DNA of 64,000 nt from RUG343 sp964486215 (GTDB taxonomy: Bacteria; Bacillota_I; Bacilli_A; RF39; UBA660). Both the position numbers and the translations under genes were made by a program. The number at the start of each line of letters is the position of its first letter. The first letter of the stretch is position 1. The stretch spans positions 54,987 through 118,986 of the forward strand of contig CAZALI010000001.1 of NCBI GenBank assembly GCA_964486215.1, given 5' to 3'. A model generated the notes under the pieces. It was given only the letters and a program-made list of their open reading frames with translations. It was not told where the DNA came from and did no database searches. Positions 16,401 to 24,044 of this stretch are shown one piece after another.

Positions 16401-18568
16401 GTGTCTATAGTGATACATTTGATTATGGTTCAGCATCTGATGCTGGTGATATGATCATTGGTGGTACAAGTGTTAAAGGTTCACATCTCGTAAATCATGA
16501 TATAACTAAAGATGGTTTCTATTCTAACTATCTAGATGAAGAGAATAACTATTCTGAAGTTAGAGTAGCTTACGTAGAACCTCAACCACCAGCTTCAAAC
16601 TTCTATATATGGTCTATTGGTGAAGAGACAATTAGTTATGAATTTACAATGACGGCTTCTAAGTATGGTTCATTAGGTACATATACACTTTCTATGTCAG
16701 AATTTGCTGATGGTAATACAATCTTCAATGTCAGTGGATTTAATACTGAAGGTTTAGCAAGTGGTGTATCATTAATTGATTCTGATACTGTACCTAAGAT
16801 TGCTCATACACAAGCAGAAGCTAATAGTGTCTTTGGTTTATCAATGAAAGCTGAGACACGTGAGTGGACTAGTTATGGTACAACAAAACTATTAAGTCGT
16901 GATAATGGTGATACGACTGGTACAGATAGTTATAAAACAGACTCTCAGTCTATAGCACCAACAATGATGTTCTATTTCTACCATGCTAAGAATATTGCTC
17001 TTACAGCAGAACTTGGAACAGCAGTATTAACACTACAAGCTATGGTACCAATAAATGAGATAGAGTATGATATCCAGTTAATTACTATTACGATTAACTT
17101 AGAGGCACAAGAATACGATGACGAAGATGCTTACGATGCTTCAATATCTTACGATAAAAAGTATGAGATGCCTTCAGCTACACCAGTTAATATTACTAAT
17201 AGGAGCCAATTCACAGCATATTATTCTATGATTGCTATGCCTGAAAGCTTTAGTGCTTTCTATGGTAGAGATGGAGACTATTATCATGCTTTAGTTACAG
17301 ATGCAGCTTTACCTGTTGGAACTGAGATTACAATGATTGATAATAGTATAGAGGGTCATCCTGAAGAATATTATTTAACAATAGATCAGGCTCGGTATAA
17401 TGCATCGACAGCTCAACTTAGTGCTGATAGTGAAATTAGTTATAAACTATCGGAATTCATAAAGATGGATAGTACTAGTACTACTAATAAATATAGTGAC
17501 GTTCAAATGAATCAAGTTTACTTTGACGATGATTATAATCTAGTTATGGAAGAGTTCTTATTCATCTTTGACTTTAAGAACACGACAGTTTCTGATGGAG
17601 TATTAAATAAATATATGTTATTTGAATTACGTAATGGTGAGGATAGAACAATGTATCACGTTGTTACTCCACGTCGACAATTTATGTATTACAATACATA
17701 TGCAGCATCTAACTCAGTACTTGTTGGTTCAATTACTCCTGAACGTTACTTGTATCAAGATATTGATAGTACAACGCCAATTTCAGCAGAAGTTGACTAC
17801 GACGAAACTTCTGGACGTGAGTCAATTATTGATACTAACTATGAGAGTAGTTCTATGGGACTTAACTTAGCTATTCTAGACCACAGTGGTAACCAAGTAA
17901 GTTCTAGTATGCTTATTGGTACATCAGTTACTATTAATAATACTGAGTACTATGCTGATAGCGATGGTGTATTTAGAATAAAACTAGCTGGAAAAGTATC
18001 TAATATTAATGGTACGATGACATTGAAAACAGATAAGAGCCTGCCAGTAGGTGAATATACATTCAGATTTACTTTGTTTGCTTCTAACGATGGTCTTCAT
18101 AATTCTGATCCAGATAGAGCAACAGTATATAATAGAACAGTAACGGTTGTTGGTAGTAATAACTCTATTGTAGTTACTGGTGATGATAAAAACAAAGTAG
18201 TAGACGGAGTAACTTCACTTAATGAATTAGGAGCTAAATACAATAATTATAGTATTAAGTATGTATCAGCTTTGTCTAATCCTAACTTTAGAGTTTCTCT
18301 ATATAAACGTGATATTACTGATAGCGTTACTACTAATTATACTGAAGTACCATTTAATTCATTGTTTACTGATACATTAACTGATGCGACTGGTGGAACT
18401 GCTTATGAAAAAATTGTTCCTACAGGTACTTCACCGTTTAATGTTAGATATAATTTTGCTGATAATTTAACTTCTGGAACTTATAAAATAGTATTTAAAT
18501 TATATGATGGTAATCAATTAGTAGATAGTGATAATGAATTTATTATTGTTAAGAAGAGAACTCCTTAA
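10478..18568 (+). CDS. Giant secreted beta-helix-like surface protein (2,696 residues)
   Basis: After a signal-type helix (about residues 10-30) comes a GLUG-like region opening with GNGTKENPYKINNGGQL (about 45-270), with repeated 'I-N-x-L-x-I' strands. An InlB/Flg_new-type module is at about 446-502 (MAFNGWITDYPNA, MYATWTEA). From about residue 990 to 1815 there are more than two dozen 'V/I-Y-G-G-G-N' turns about 25-35 residues apart, a beta-helix or beta-roll array. The C-terminal 850 residues are unrelated beta-rich domains. The end is FIIVKKRTP, with no LPxTG signal or membrane helix, so it is probably released or held by other means. The start has AGGAG 6 bases upstream; it is co-transcribed with the SipW peptidase at 9209. 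Probable adhesin or matrix protein. Confidence 0.8.
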   Translation: MKLTKRKLTHIIFSLFMLMILSFSIVSFFSRSTLSDINYVKWDGKEVATSFAGGNGTKENPYKINNGGQLMYFKKMVEEENNFLDKYYVLGANIDLDDHEITPIGTDTKYFSGSLDGKGYTITNINIKEGKEDNQINYYGLFNKIKGTINNLNIDEITINPESEDPVIIGSLAGKIEEESSIKNISIHKSNIYLTNTTNDKSNNIALFSGIIEEKSTITNISVFGKFYSPYSDNVSIISNKLDSNIKNAIMKVEYEDGINDLATFGNIGDEVETTNIFNFINKDRIVIKNETYTASEVVNVFNDEILDNYYWDYDEDFSIYVRDNKIDNTPKVRSFSFTPSGTIALHDSGVSTADKTVYINDLTSDYNYYMGLNYTTTSNGNVPTGSSNNTYTDSNLVAVYMAYRGESINDDGKIGYVSLNEQISDFIYYKYYVIENGYITIPLIDNPYADRPNDMAFNGWITDYPNAVVSYDADTYTRYVKIPATTGPISITMYATWTEATVVNASVSSNNLSTTGLKPISMQPIITRTPNYNGYTFPTLYTRGSVTSEANRNGAVPYPAGAVDDRGNSLSNSMCEPIVTGSGWNRRYSSQTCYYYMQADTTNIDPNESYYQIGNNGSMTSYTLPTPTGYDYERVIDVGDSVAGFYKRHTEAGSLVGYYNNRGVQYTSGSCSSNCEYYELVQFDENNVMQETDSETLYYYLVTRDTNIAFLNSNIQGFTNSVPVTVTGINNGVDHSNYEIQVNTRSIRAGADLRVEWALVNRNSYSTNTSGPSDSNTNNIYGEYHNLKIGRGIEIETTTTTEWQYIDGRYQQVQVTRKYLTATSVVGGSSSAAGGSGSPEKYNLIVESGYYNVLSAVSTTSSSSTYYTNAVATYGCDFDRVNNADNSKLGVYYTAASSWGGSIYSSSSSTDTELFSTQIVKSGTFGEVESEAASGIYAGGLNGGTIYAPARLIIEGGDLFNVNGGPLISSNRKTKNMIYINMKGGNADFIFGGAALSQTYGNRIINVTGGQVNYSVFGGSNGVEGGNGDGTLDGDSFVYVGGNAKIGDDSITDTKWGVESGSVFGIGNGNSSYDTIGSTNNSNVIIAGSATIKTNVYGGGNYGAVGVKGNTSTTTTNVKIIGGDVKGSVYGGGNNAGSGTSSYTSTVNITMDGGTVEKNVFGGSRTKGIIYGSTNVNINQGVVEKDVYGGGEGGYEDSNTPGTYVARDVNVVIGDTNTTTSNLTIKGSVYGGSAYGSVNGSSNNASATATYKTNVTVNGGKIETNVYGGGKGDSTHTPKEFGDVTVTIEGGSIGDVYGGNDQAGSPQRGDVVNLNGGTIANGFGGGNNTGQTTTNINLAGTTVTGNLYGGSNNGGIVTTSNVHVTSGSVTNVYGGNNLNGSTTTTNVIIDGGTFSGDVYGGGNQANSSTSNVTINASTNHNVYGGGNQAGVTTQTNVNINAGTIVDVFGGSNSSGEINNTHVIVSGTGAKNIQNVYGGNNLGGTTDNAISVIEVSSGTIGNIYGGGNKVGLDTSNVTVTGGTITSVYGGSNTSGDLNESNVTIGSTTSQVTVQDVYGGNNLGGVTDDANIVVTNATVNNLYGGGNQAAVGSTHVEVVDSTIQNIYGGGNQAGVTGNTYLDVDNSTVSTNIYGGGNQGAVGGNTEVYITDGTIGGSCYAGGNGSTAIVSGNTLITVDGDTVVGSASSTGTEGSVFGGGNAAATGSSSTNNSVATVNIVGGHIYGNVYGGANTSVVYGETHTNIGTNAVNVSGLDEADLIIEGTVFGGGEANASGSDSYDFSFISVTRGIDVNIDGLNYLTHGNRFELNGSIFGSGNASSSAGTSEVYIRNLGTRTNPSSNVSIQRADKVVIDNSVIELSGTVDTTNDYSNIKYSLNRIEDFIIKNNTVLLLKENANLLQSFRSMVGTDGNEVLATVNINDDTQTVTKNVDNRLYMLADKNLNVATNQDATAYGEVKGMTFLGMYTMGTTGSRRYGVYSDTFDYGSASDAGDMIIGGTSVKGSHLVNHDITKDGFYSNYLDEENNYSEVRVAYVEPQPPASNFYIWSIGEETISYEFTMTASKYGSLGTYTLSMSEFADGNTIFNVSGFNTEGLASGVSLIDSDTVPKIAHTQAEANSVFGLSMKAETREWTSYGTTKLLSRDNGDTTGTDSYKTDSQSIAPTMMFYFYHAKNIALTAELGTAVLTLQAMVPINEIEYDIQLITITINLEAQEYDDEDAYDASISYDKKYEMPSATPVNITNRSQFTAYYSMIAMPESFSAFYGRDGDYYHALVTDAALPVGTEITMIDNSIEGHPEEYYLTIDQARYNASTAQLSADSEISYKLSEFIKMDSTSTTNKYSDVQMNQVYFDDDYNLVMEEFLFIFDFKNTTVSDGVLNKYMLFELRNGEDRTMYHVVTPRRQFMYYNTYAASNSVLVGSITPERYLYQDIDSTTPISAEVDYDETSGRESIIDTNYESSSMGLNLAILDHSGNQVSSSMLIGTSVTINNTEYYADSDGVFRIKLAGKVSNINGTMTLKTDKSLPVGEYTFRFTLFASNDGLHNSDPDRATVYNRTVTVVGSNNSIVVTGDDKNKVVDGVTSLNELGAKYNNYSIKYVSALSNPNFRVSLYKRDITDSVTTNYTEVPFNSLFTDTLTDATGGTAYEKIVPTGTSPFNVRYNFADNLTSGTYKIVFKLYDGNQLVDSDNEFIIVKKRTP
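13440..15930 (+). repeat. Array of degenerate YGGGN-type repeats inside the giant gene
   Basis: The codons for YGGGN and its variants (tatggtggaggtaa, with FGGS, YGGN and YGGA forms) recur about 28 times. Some neighbouring units are near-identical (for example NVYGGGNQAG at about 14742 and NIYGGGNQAG at about 15290). The repeats are protein repeats with moderate DNA identity. Confidence 0.8.
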
Positions 18569-18620
18569 TTAATAATTGAAATTAAATTTTTAATATGATA
18601 AAATGAGAGTGGTGATTTAA

Positions 18621-19298
18621 ATGATAAAAAGAATTTTTGGGGTAATATGGGATATATTAGAAATTTTAATAATAATTTATGTTATATTCATAACAGCTTG
18701 TATATTATTTAGAAACGATTATGGATTTACACAGTTTGGTGATTATACTTTAGCTAGTCTTGGTAAAAATGATGCTAAATATATCAAGAATACTAATAAT
18801 GGCGATCTATTAATAGTTAAGAAGAGTAAAAATATAGCTGTTGGTGATTATATTTATTACTATGCTGTTATTGATGAAAGCTATGTAATTAGAACAGGTG
18901 TTGTACAAGGAGTTACTAAAGATGATTATAATTCTTTATACAATATAAAGACTAAGATTTCTAATGATAAGACTGTTAAGATAAGCGTTAATCATAAACG
19001 TGTTCTTGGCAAAGCTGCTAATAATTATGCTAAGTTAGGAGATATTCTTAAATTCTTAGAGACAAGACTTGGTTTCTTAGTATTTGTACTTCTTCCTATT
19101 ATGCTTGTATTTGTATATCAAATATATATATTCGTAGTTTTATTAAATTATGAAAAGAAGGAAACTTTGAATAAAATTATTAGTACTAATAATAAAGAAG
19201 CTTTAAATAAACCAGAAGTAAAAGAAGAAAAACCTGTAGAAAAAGAAGTTCCAAAAGAAGAAGAGAAAAAAGATGATGAAGATATAGAAGTTTTATAA
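18621..19298 (+). CDS. Degenerate signal-peptidase-like membrane protein
   Basis: The 225-residue protein has a helix at about residues 8-30, a second at about 148-173, and an acidic, Lys/Glu-rich cytoplasmic tail. Between the helices the layout follows SipW-type peptidases (FGDYTLASLGKND, GDLLIVKK, VGDYIYYY), but the catalytic GSM is replaced by LGK and the HRIV histidine by IRTGVV. It should therefore be inactive as a protease. It has its own weak extended -10 (TGATAAAAT near 18595) after the giant gene. It could be a chaperone or regulator of the active peptidases, or be decaying; its intact frame argues against decay. Confidence 0.65.
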   Translation: MIKRIFGVIWDILEILIIIYVIFITACILFRNDYGFTQFGDYTLASLGKNDAKYIKNTNNGDLLIVKKSKNIAVGDYIYYYAVIDESYVIRTGVVQGVTKDDYNSLYNIKTKISNDKTVKISVNHKRVLGKAANNYAKLGDILKFLETRLGFLVFVLLPIMLVFVYQIYIFVVLLNYEKKETLNKIISTNNKEALNKPEVKEEKPVEKEVPKEEEKKDDEDIEVL

Positions 19299-19316
19299 CT
19301 CTATATCTTTTTTTTT
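19281..19316 (+). terminator. Terminator of signal-peptidase-like gene
   Basis: GATATAGA (19281-19288) pairs with TCTATATC (19300-19307), then nine T; the stop codon lies in the loop. Confidence 0.8.
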
Positions 19317-19349
19317 GTGATATAATTTTTCATAGAAAAGGAGGCTTAT

Positions 19350-19955
19350 ATGGATTTTAGTGAATTAAAAGAAAAAGCTAAGAAAAGTTTGGAAGGAAAA
19401 TGGTCAGAGACTATAAAGTTAATGTTGGCTTATACGATATTAACAGGAATATTCTATGGACTTGGAAATACTACTGATAATACTACAGCTAAATCTCTTT
19501 ATTCTCTAGTTGCTTTTGTTATTGTTTGCTTTATTACTTTTGGCTATTGTAGTTATTTCTTGAAAATATCACGTGATGAAAAGGTAGAGTGGAGAGAATT
19601 ATTCAGTAAGACTAATTTGGCATTTGATTGTTTTATCATTTCTCTTGTCACAGCGTTAGCTGTATTCGTTGGAATGATGCTATTAGTAGTTCCTGGTATT
19701 ATAGTTGCTATTATGTTTTCACAAGCTTATTTTATAAAACTTGATAATCCTGATATGAAAGCAATCGATACTCTTTCAGAAAGTGCTAGAATTATTAAAG
19801 GTCATAAGATGGATTATTTCTTACTTGGTCTTAGTTTCTTAGGATGGCTCTTACTTGGATTATTTACTTTTGGAATTTTATACTTCTGGTTAACTCCATA
19901 CATGAGTGTTACTATGTGTAATTTCTACAATAAAATAAAAGATGAAAAAAAATAG
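19350..19955 (+). CDS. DUF975-family integral membrane protein
   Basis: The 201-residue protein opens with the family signature (LKEKAKKSLEGKWSETIKL) and ends with the conserved F-W-L-x-P-Y box (YFWLTPYMSVTMCNFYNKI). About five membrane helices are visible (near residues 25-45, 50-70, 95-125, 150-175). SESARIIKGHKMDYF is the conserved cytoplasmic loop. DUF975 proteins are common in Firmicutes and have no established function. It is a single-gene unit. Confidence 0.85.
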   Translation: MDFSELKEKAKKSLEGKWSETIKLMLAYTILTGIFYGLGNTTDNTTAKSLYSLVAFVIVCFITFGYCSYFLKISRDEKVEWRELFSKTNLAFDCFIISLVTALAVFVGMMLLVVPGIIVAIMFSQAYFIKLDNPDMKAIDTLSESARIIKGHKMDYFLLGLSFLGWLLLGLFTFGILYFWLTPYMSVTMCNFYNKIKDEKK

Positions 19956-19974
19956 ACTAAAAAGTCTATTTTTT
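19945..19974 (+). terminator. Terminator after DUF975 gene
   Basis: AAAATAGACT (about 19949-19958) pairs with AGTCTATTTT (19963-19972), symmetrical with A and T flanks. Confidence 0.75.
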
Positions 19975-19975
19975 C

Positions 19976-20004
19976 TTGGTAAAAATAAATTAAAATGTTA
20001 TAAT
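19976..20004 (+). promoter_or_regulatory. Promoter of the gene at 20030
   Basis: TTGGTA (19976-19981), 17 bp, TGTTATAAT with TATAAT at 19999-20004. Confidence 0.7.
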
Positions 20005-20029
20005 GGAATTATAATAAGGAGACGATATC

Positions 20030-21763
20030 ATGAAGAAGTATTTGTTGATTGCTTTGATTAGTTTTTTACTTATACCAACACAAGTTTTTGCTGTTGATAA
20101 AGCTAGTAAAGTTATTAGTGGTTTAAGTGATAGTAACTTAGTTAATGATGGAACTAGTGATAATAATAAACGTTATGTAGGAATGAATCCTAATAACTAT
20201 GTTTTATTTAATGGAGAGACTCCTGGAGTTGCTACTGAAAAATATAGAATTTATTTAACAAATACTTTGTTGCCAAAGGATGATGAACATGATGGTTATC
20301 CTACTGAAGCAGATTGTACGTCTGATGTTAATAGTTATGTAGGGCATGTTATGGATTATGGTGCTTCATATACTTGTACTCTAAATACTGATACTAGTGA
20401 GTATGAATTAAGAACGACAGGCTATTTAAGTAATGATTATATAAATACAAATGGTGGTTATGATGATACTAGTTTATCTTCTTGCCAAGGTTTTATAAGT
20501 AATGTTGGAATGCCTGATACTGCGGCTTGTACGGAAAATCACATTATGTTCAAAGGCTGGAGAATAGTTGGAGTATTTAATGTTAATGGTGTTAAGAGAG
20601 TTAAACTTGTAAGAAACGAATCTATTGGTCTTTATTCTTGGGATAGTACTCCTAGTGATGTTAATGCTGGATTTGGTAGAAATGAATGGAGTGAATCAGG
20701 AATACAGAGATTACTTAATCCTGGATATACAGGAATAGCTAATAATAGTTTATATTGGGATAGTGGAAGTGGTTTCTGTTATACCAATGCAGGAGCATCT
20801 GCTAATCCTTGTGATTTTGCTGATTCTGGCTTGAAAGACAGCGGCAAAGCATTTATAGATGACGCTTTATGGCATACTAGTTTTGTTAATACTGCTGCTA
20901 GTTCTGTTGCTTTATATGAAGCTGAAAAGAGTGGTAATACTACTATTACTCCTCCAACAGATTCACCAGCAACTGATGGTATAACAAGACATGCTACTTG
21001 GACTGGTAAAGTAGGACTTCTATCTGCTAGTGATTTAGCTTTAGCTAGTCTTAATTGTAATGCTAGTTTAATAGATAGTGGTGTTTCTGGATGCGCTAAT
21101 AACTGGTTATTTGATACAACTAAGCCTACACTTACAATGACTTCTAGTGTTAAAGGAGTTTCTAAAGTACTTATTAATGATACTACTAATATATTTACTA
21201 CTACTGATGCATCTAATCCTGGTGAAGTTTACCCAGCTGTATTCTTATCAGATGATACATATATTATCAGTGGTACTGGTAGTGTTAATGATCCATTTAT
21301 TTTAGGTAAAGGTAAATCAGTAGATGTAGATCTTATCTTAGGTAATAATTATAGTTTAAGTAATTATATAACTGATATTAGTGATTTCTCTTCACTTAAC
21401 TGGGAAATTGATGATCCAACTGTTGTAGGAGTAAGTGGTGCTTCTCTAACACCTAAGAAAGTTGGAGTTACTAAGATGAGTACATTTACTAATGGTTTAT
21501 ATTATGTAGTAAATGTTAACGTAAGAAAAGTACAACCTAGAATAGATCCAGATGCATCTTCTAATACTAGTGGTTCTTCTAGTAGTAGTGTTAGTTCTGG
21601 AACAAGCAATTCATCTAATGAACTAGTAAATCCAAAGACTAGTTATTTAAATAAAATTAATAATGTTAAGAATAATTTAAGAGGAGATATAATAACATTT
21701 GTAATATTCTTAGTAGTATCTGCATTCTCTTTATTCGCAGCATTTAAATATAAGAAAAATTAA
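20030..21763 (+). CDS. Secreted, cell-surface anchored protein (DUF6273-like)
   Basis: The 577-residue protein has a normal signal peptide (MKKYLLIALISFLL, cut after QVFA). The middle resembles the DUF6273-like surface proteins of gut Firmicutes: RIVGVFNVNGVKRVKLVRNE, YSWD, EWSESGIQRLLNPGY, WTGKVGLLSASD, YPAVFLSDD, and a closing GTGSVNDPFIL. A Ser/Asn-rich stalk (about 505-530) leads to NPKTS (534-538), then a membrane helix (about 553-572) and KYKKN. This resembles a sortase signal with NPKTS in place of LPxTG, but no sortase gene is in the window, so simple membrane anchoring is equally possible. Ligand unknown. Confidence 0.75.
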   Translation: MKKYLLIALISFLLIPTQVFAVDKASKVISGLSDSNLVNDGTSDNNKRYVGMNPNNYVLFNGETPGVATEKYRIYLTNTLLPKDDEHDGYPTEADCTSDVNSYVGHVMDYGASYTCTLNTDTSEYELRTTGYLSNDYINTNGGYDDTSLSSCQGFISNVGMPDTAACTENHIMFKGWRIVGVFNVNGVKRVKLVRNESIGLYSWDSTPSDVNAGFGRNEWSESGIQRLLNPGYTGIANNSLYWDSGSGFCYTNAGASANPCDFADSGLKDSGKAFIDDALWHTSFVNTAASSVALYEAEKSGNTTITPPTDSPATDGITRHATWTGKVGLLSASDLALASLNCNASLIDSGVSGCANNWLFDTTKPTLTMTSSVKGVSKVLINDTTNIFTTTDASNPGEVYPAVFLSDDTYIISGTGSVNDPFILGKGKSVDVDLILGNNYSLSNYITDISDFSSLNWEIDDPTVVGVSGASLTPKKVGVTKMSTFTNGLYYVVNVNVRKVQPRIDPDASSNTSGSSSSSVSSGTSNSSNELVNPKTSYLNKINNVKNNLRGDIITFVIFLVVSAFSLFAAFKYKKN

Positions 21764-21786
21764 GGCAATTTATTGCCTCTTTTTTA
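21764..21786 (+). terminator. Terminator after the gene at 20030
   Basis: GGCAA (21764-21768) pairs with TTGCC (21773-21777) followed by T. A partial copy of the same 24 bases follows directly (21787-21809) without the right arm. Confidence 0.65.
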
Positions 21787-21858
21787 TGGCAATTTATTCT
21801 CTTTTTTTGTATGAATTTGTATTTAAGTATGTTATAATTTAAGAGTAGGAGAATAGGC

Positions 21859-22458
21859 ATGAAGAAAAGATATAAAAGTAAAATTGTATTTGTAATTTTA
21901 GTTGTACTTTGTATAGCCTTTTTGGTGTCTCGTGCTACTTATTCTTCTTATGAATCTGAGGTATCTGGCAAGTCTGAAGCTGATGTTGCTGATTGGAGAA
22001 TAAAGATTAATGAAGTACTTGTATCTGATGAAGTTGGTAAAGAATTAGATTTAGATGATGTTACTTGGAATAATCAACATGTTAAGACTGGTAAGATTGC
22101 TCCTGGAGCTAGTGGAGCTTTCAATATAAAATTAGATTTTACTGGTACTGAAGTAGCTGTTAGGTATGATTTGGAGATTATTGATAAAAGTGTTGATTCT
22201 GACAAGATACTTACTTTGACTAGTATTTCTCATCCTAATATTACACTTACTAGGACAGGAGTTAATACTTATACAGGTATTGTGACTAAGGCTGAATTAG
22301 ATAGTTCTCCTATACGTAATTTAGCTCTTAATATGACATGGGTTAATGATGATACTGTTAATGATTTAGAGACTGAAGCAGAAGCTGATGATTATTTGGA
22401 AGTTTTATTTAGTGCTGTTCAATATAGAGGGGAGGCAATTGTTCCATATACAGGTTAA
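21859..22458 (+). CDS. TasA/camelysin-like protein with SipW-type signal peptide
   Basis: The 199-residue product has a basic start, a hydrophobic helix (about residues 8-24) and RATYSSYESEVSGKSEADVA followed by DW. This segment recurs at 29209 (RTSFAKYKKEVIGKVNADVA then DW) and 37770, so these are paralogues. The rest is a small beta domain with the GKIAPGASGAFNIKLDF turn, typical of camelysin-like folds. It leads an operon reaching 29176, downstream of an extended -10 (TGTTATAAT, 21830-21838). Likely secreted subunit cleaved by the SipW peptidase at 27802. Confidence 0.78.
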   Translation: MKKRYKSKIVFVILVVLCIAFLVSRATYSSYESEVSGKSEADVADWRIKINEVLVSDEVGKELDLDDVTWNNQHVKTGKIAPGASGAFNIKLDFTGTEVAVRYDLEIIDKSVDSDKILTLTSISHPNITLTRTGVNTYTGIVTKAELDSSPIRNLALNMTWVNDDTVNDLETEAEADDYLEVLFSAVQYRGEAIVPYTG

Positions 22459-22459
22459 T

Positions 22460-23074
22460 ATGATAAAAGCAATTAAAGAAAGATATCAAAAAATTAAGTA
22501 TAAGAAAGAAAAAAAGAGATTTTTAGCAATGTCTTCTATTTTTGCTGTATCAGTAATTTTAATTGTTTATTTTCTTATTACTGCTTATGGTAGTTATATT
22601 ACAGAGAGTAGATTGAAATCTAATGTAGATAGAGCTGTATATGTTTTAGATGAACAAATGATGACTTTTAATATTGATAGTGCGAAGATAGTTCCATCTA
22701 ATTCACCATTTACCTATAGCTTTTCAGTATCTAATTTTAATAGTGATGAGCAAAGTGAAGTAGATCTTCAATATAAATTAAAAGTTAGAACTACTACTAA
22801 TTTACCTATTACTCTTAGAATGTATAGGAATGAAGAATATGATGATACAGGCGCTACTAATATTTTAGGATCACCTACACTTAGACAAGATGAAGATGGT
22901 GCGTGGTATAAAGTTTATGATGAAACTAATTATTTTACAATGAATTATGCTAATCAAGTTACTGATGTTTATCAATTAGTTGTAGATTTTCCATTATCAT
23001 ATGCGAATGATACAACGTATGCTGATGTAACAGAGAATATATCTATTATTATAGAGTCTAAACAAATTATTTAA
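22460..23074 (+). CDS. Membrane-anchored or secreted surface protein of the SipW operon
   Basis: I start at ATG 22460, one base after the previous stop; a longer frame to 22388 overlaps the upstream gene and has no support. The 204-residue protein has a basic N terminus, a helix at about residues 29-47 (SSIFAVSVILIVYFLITAYG) and a beta-rich exported domain (VPSNSPFTYSFSVSNFNSD). The position of YGSYITESRLKSN after the helix fits a SipW-type signal peptide less well than its neighbours. Function unknown; a second subunit is plausible. Confidence 0.65.
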   Translation: MIKAIKERYQKIKYKKEKKRFLAMSSIFAVSVILIVYFLITAYGSYITESRLKSNVDRAVYVLDEQMMTFNIDSAKIVPSNSPFTYSFSVSNFNSDEQSEVDLQYKLKVRTTTNLPITLRMYRNEEYDDTGATNILGSPTLRQDEDGAWYKVYDETNYFTMNYANQVTDVYQLVVDFPLSYANDTTYADVTENISIIIESKQII

Positions 23075-23083
23075 GGAGTATAT

Positions 23084-24016
23084 ATGAAGTTTATTAGAGA
23101 ACATAGAAAAATTAGTATAGTTATTTTGATATGTTTAATGGTATTTGTAGTTACTGCCGCGGCTTTTGGTAGGTATATATACAATACTCTTAATAACTTT
23201 ATCTTAGAAACTAAAGATTTTTACTTTAATAGTACAGTTTTGAAGGTAAATGGAAAGACATATAGTATAAATAACTGGGATGGTGTTAACTCTTATCCAA
23301 TTACTATTGATCTTAACAATAAGAAGAATGAAGATGTTTATACTAAGAGTGATATTGCCTATAATGCTTATGTTGATTGTGATGCGACTAAAGTTACTTG
23401 TACTTTGAGTCAAGCTAGTGGGACAATACTTGAAGATGATCATACTGATTCGTATATTATTACAGTTACACCTAACACAACATTTAATGCTGGAGATGAA
23501 GTAACTATTACGACGAGAGCAATTAGTCAATCTCCTTATAAAAAAACATTGTCTGCAACATATAAATTGGGTATTACTAAGGCTAATTTCTCTTATAATA
23601 TTACTGATAGTGCCAATAGTAAGTTTTTAACACTTAATTTAACAAATGCGATTAGTTATTATGTTGCGAGTGAAGATTTTGGTGATTATGAAGAAGGAGA
23701 TCAAATATCTGTTGAAGATTATGCTGCTATGTCTACTACAGATAAAGCTAAATGTTATTCAGCTATTGTAACACTTACATTTGATCCAAATATATTAAGA
23801 CTTGATTTAACAAGTAATACTTATCACAACAGGCTTTCTTCTAATTATCAAGAAACAACAATAGGTGGTTATCAGTACGTAAGTAAATATTCATTTAAGA
23901 TAGATGCTAGTAGTAATAGTGATATTATCTTTTATAAGAGAGATATAACACAGAATTATACATATAATGGAGTAGGTAATCCAATAATTACTGTAGGAGT
24001 AGTAACAGCTAGTTAA
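23084..24016 (+). CDS. Secreted surface protein of the SipW operon
   Basis: The 310-residue product has a signal helix (about residues 10-29, IVILICLMVFVVTAAAFGRY) and a beta-rich, Thr/Asn/Asp-rich body with few cysteines. AAGGAG lies 6-7 bases upstream and the gap to the previous gene is 9 bases. The body ends without an anchor (NPIITVGVVTAS). It resembles a pilin-like or matrix subunit by composition only; no family recognised. Confidence 0.65.
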   Translation: MKFIREHRKISIVILICLMVFVVTAAAFGRYIYNTLNNFILETKDFYFNSTVLKVNGKTYSINNWDGVNSYPITIDLNNKKNEDVYTKSDIAYNAYVDCDATKVTCTLSQASGTILEDDHTDSYIITVTPNTTFNAGDEVTITTRAISQSPYKKTLSATYKLGITKANFSYNITDSANSKFLTLNLTNAISYYVASEDFGDYEEGDQISVEDYAAMSTTDKAKCYSAIVTLTFDPNILRLDLTSNTYHNRLSSNYQETTIGGYQYVSKYSFKIDASSNSDIIFYKRDITQNYTYNGVGNPIITVGVVTAS

Positions 24017-24044
24017 AAAAATAATAAAGTATGGGGTTGATTTT

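Noticed and set aside
22388..22459. Earlier start for the gene at 22460
   Set aside because: The frame overlaps the upstream gene by 71 bases and has no ribosome binding site; ATG 22460 starts a normal basic-then-hydrophobic N terminus.
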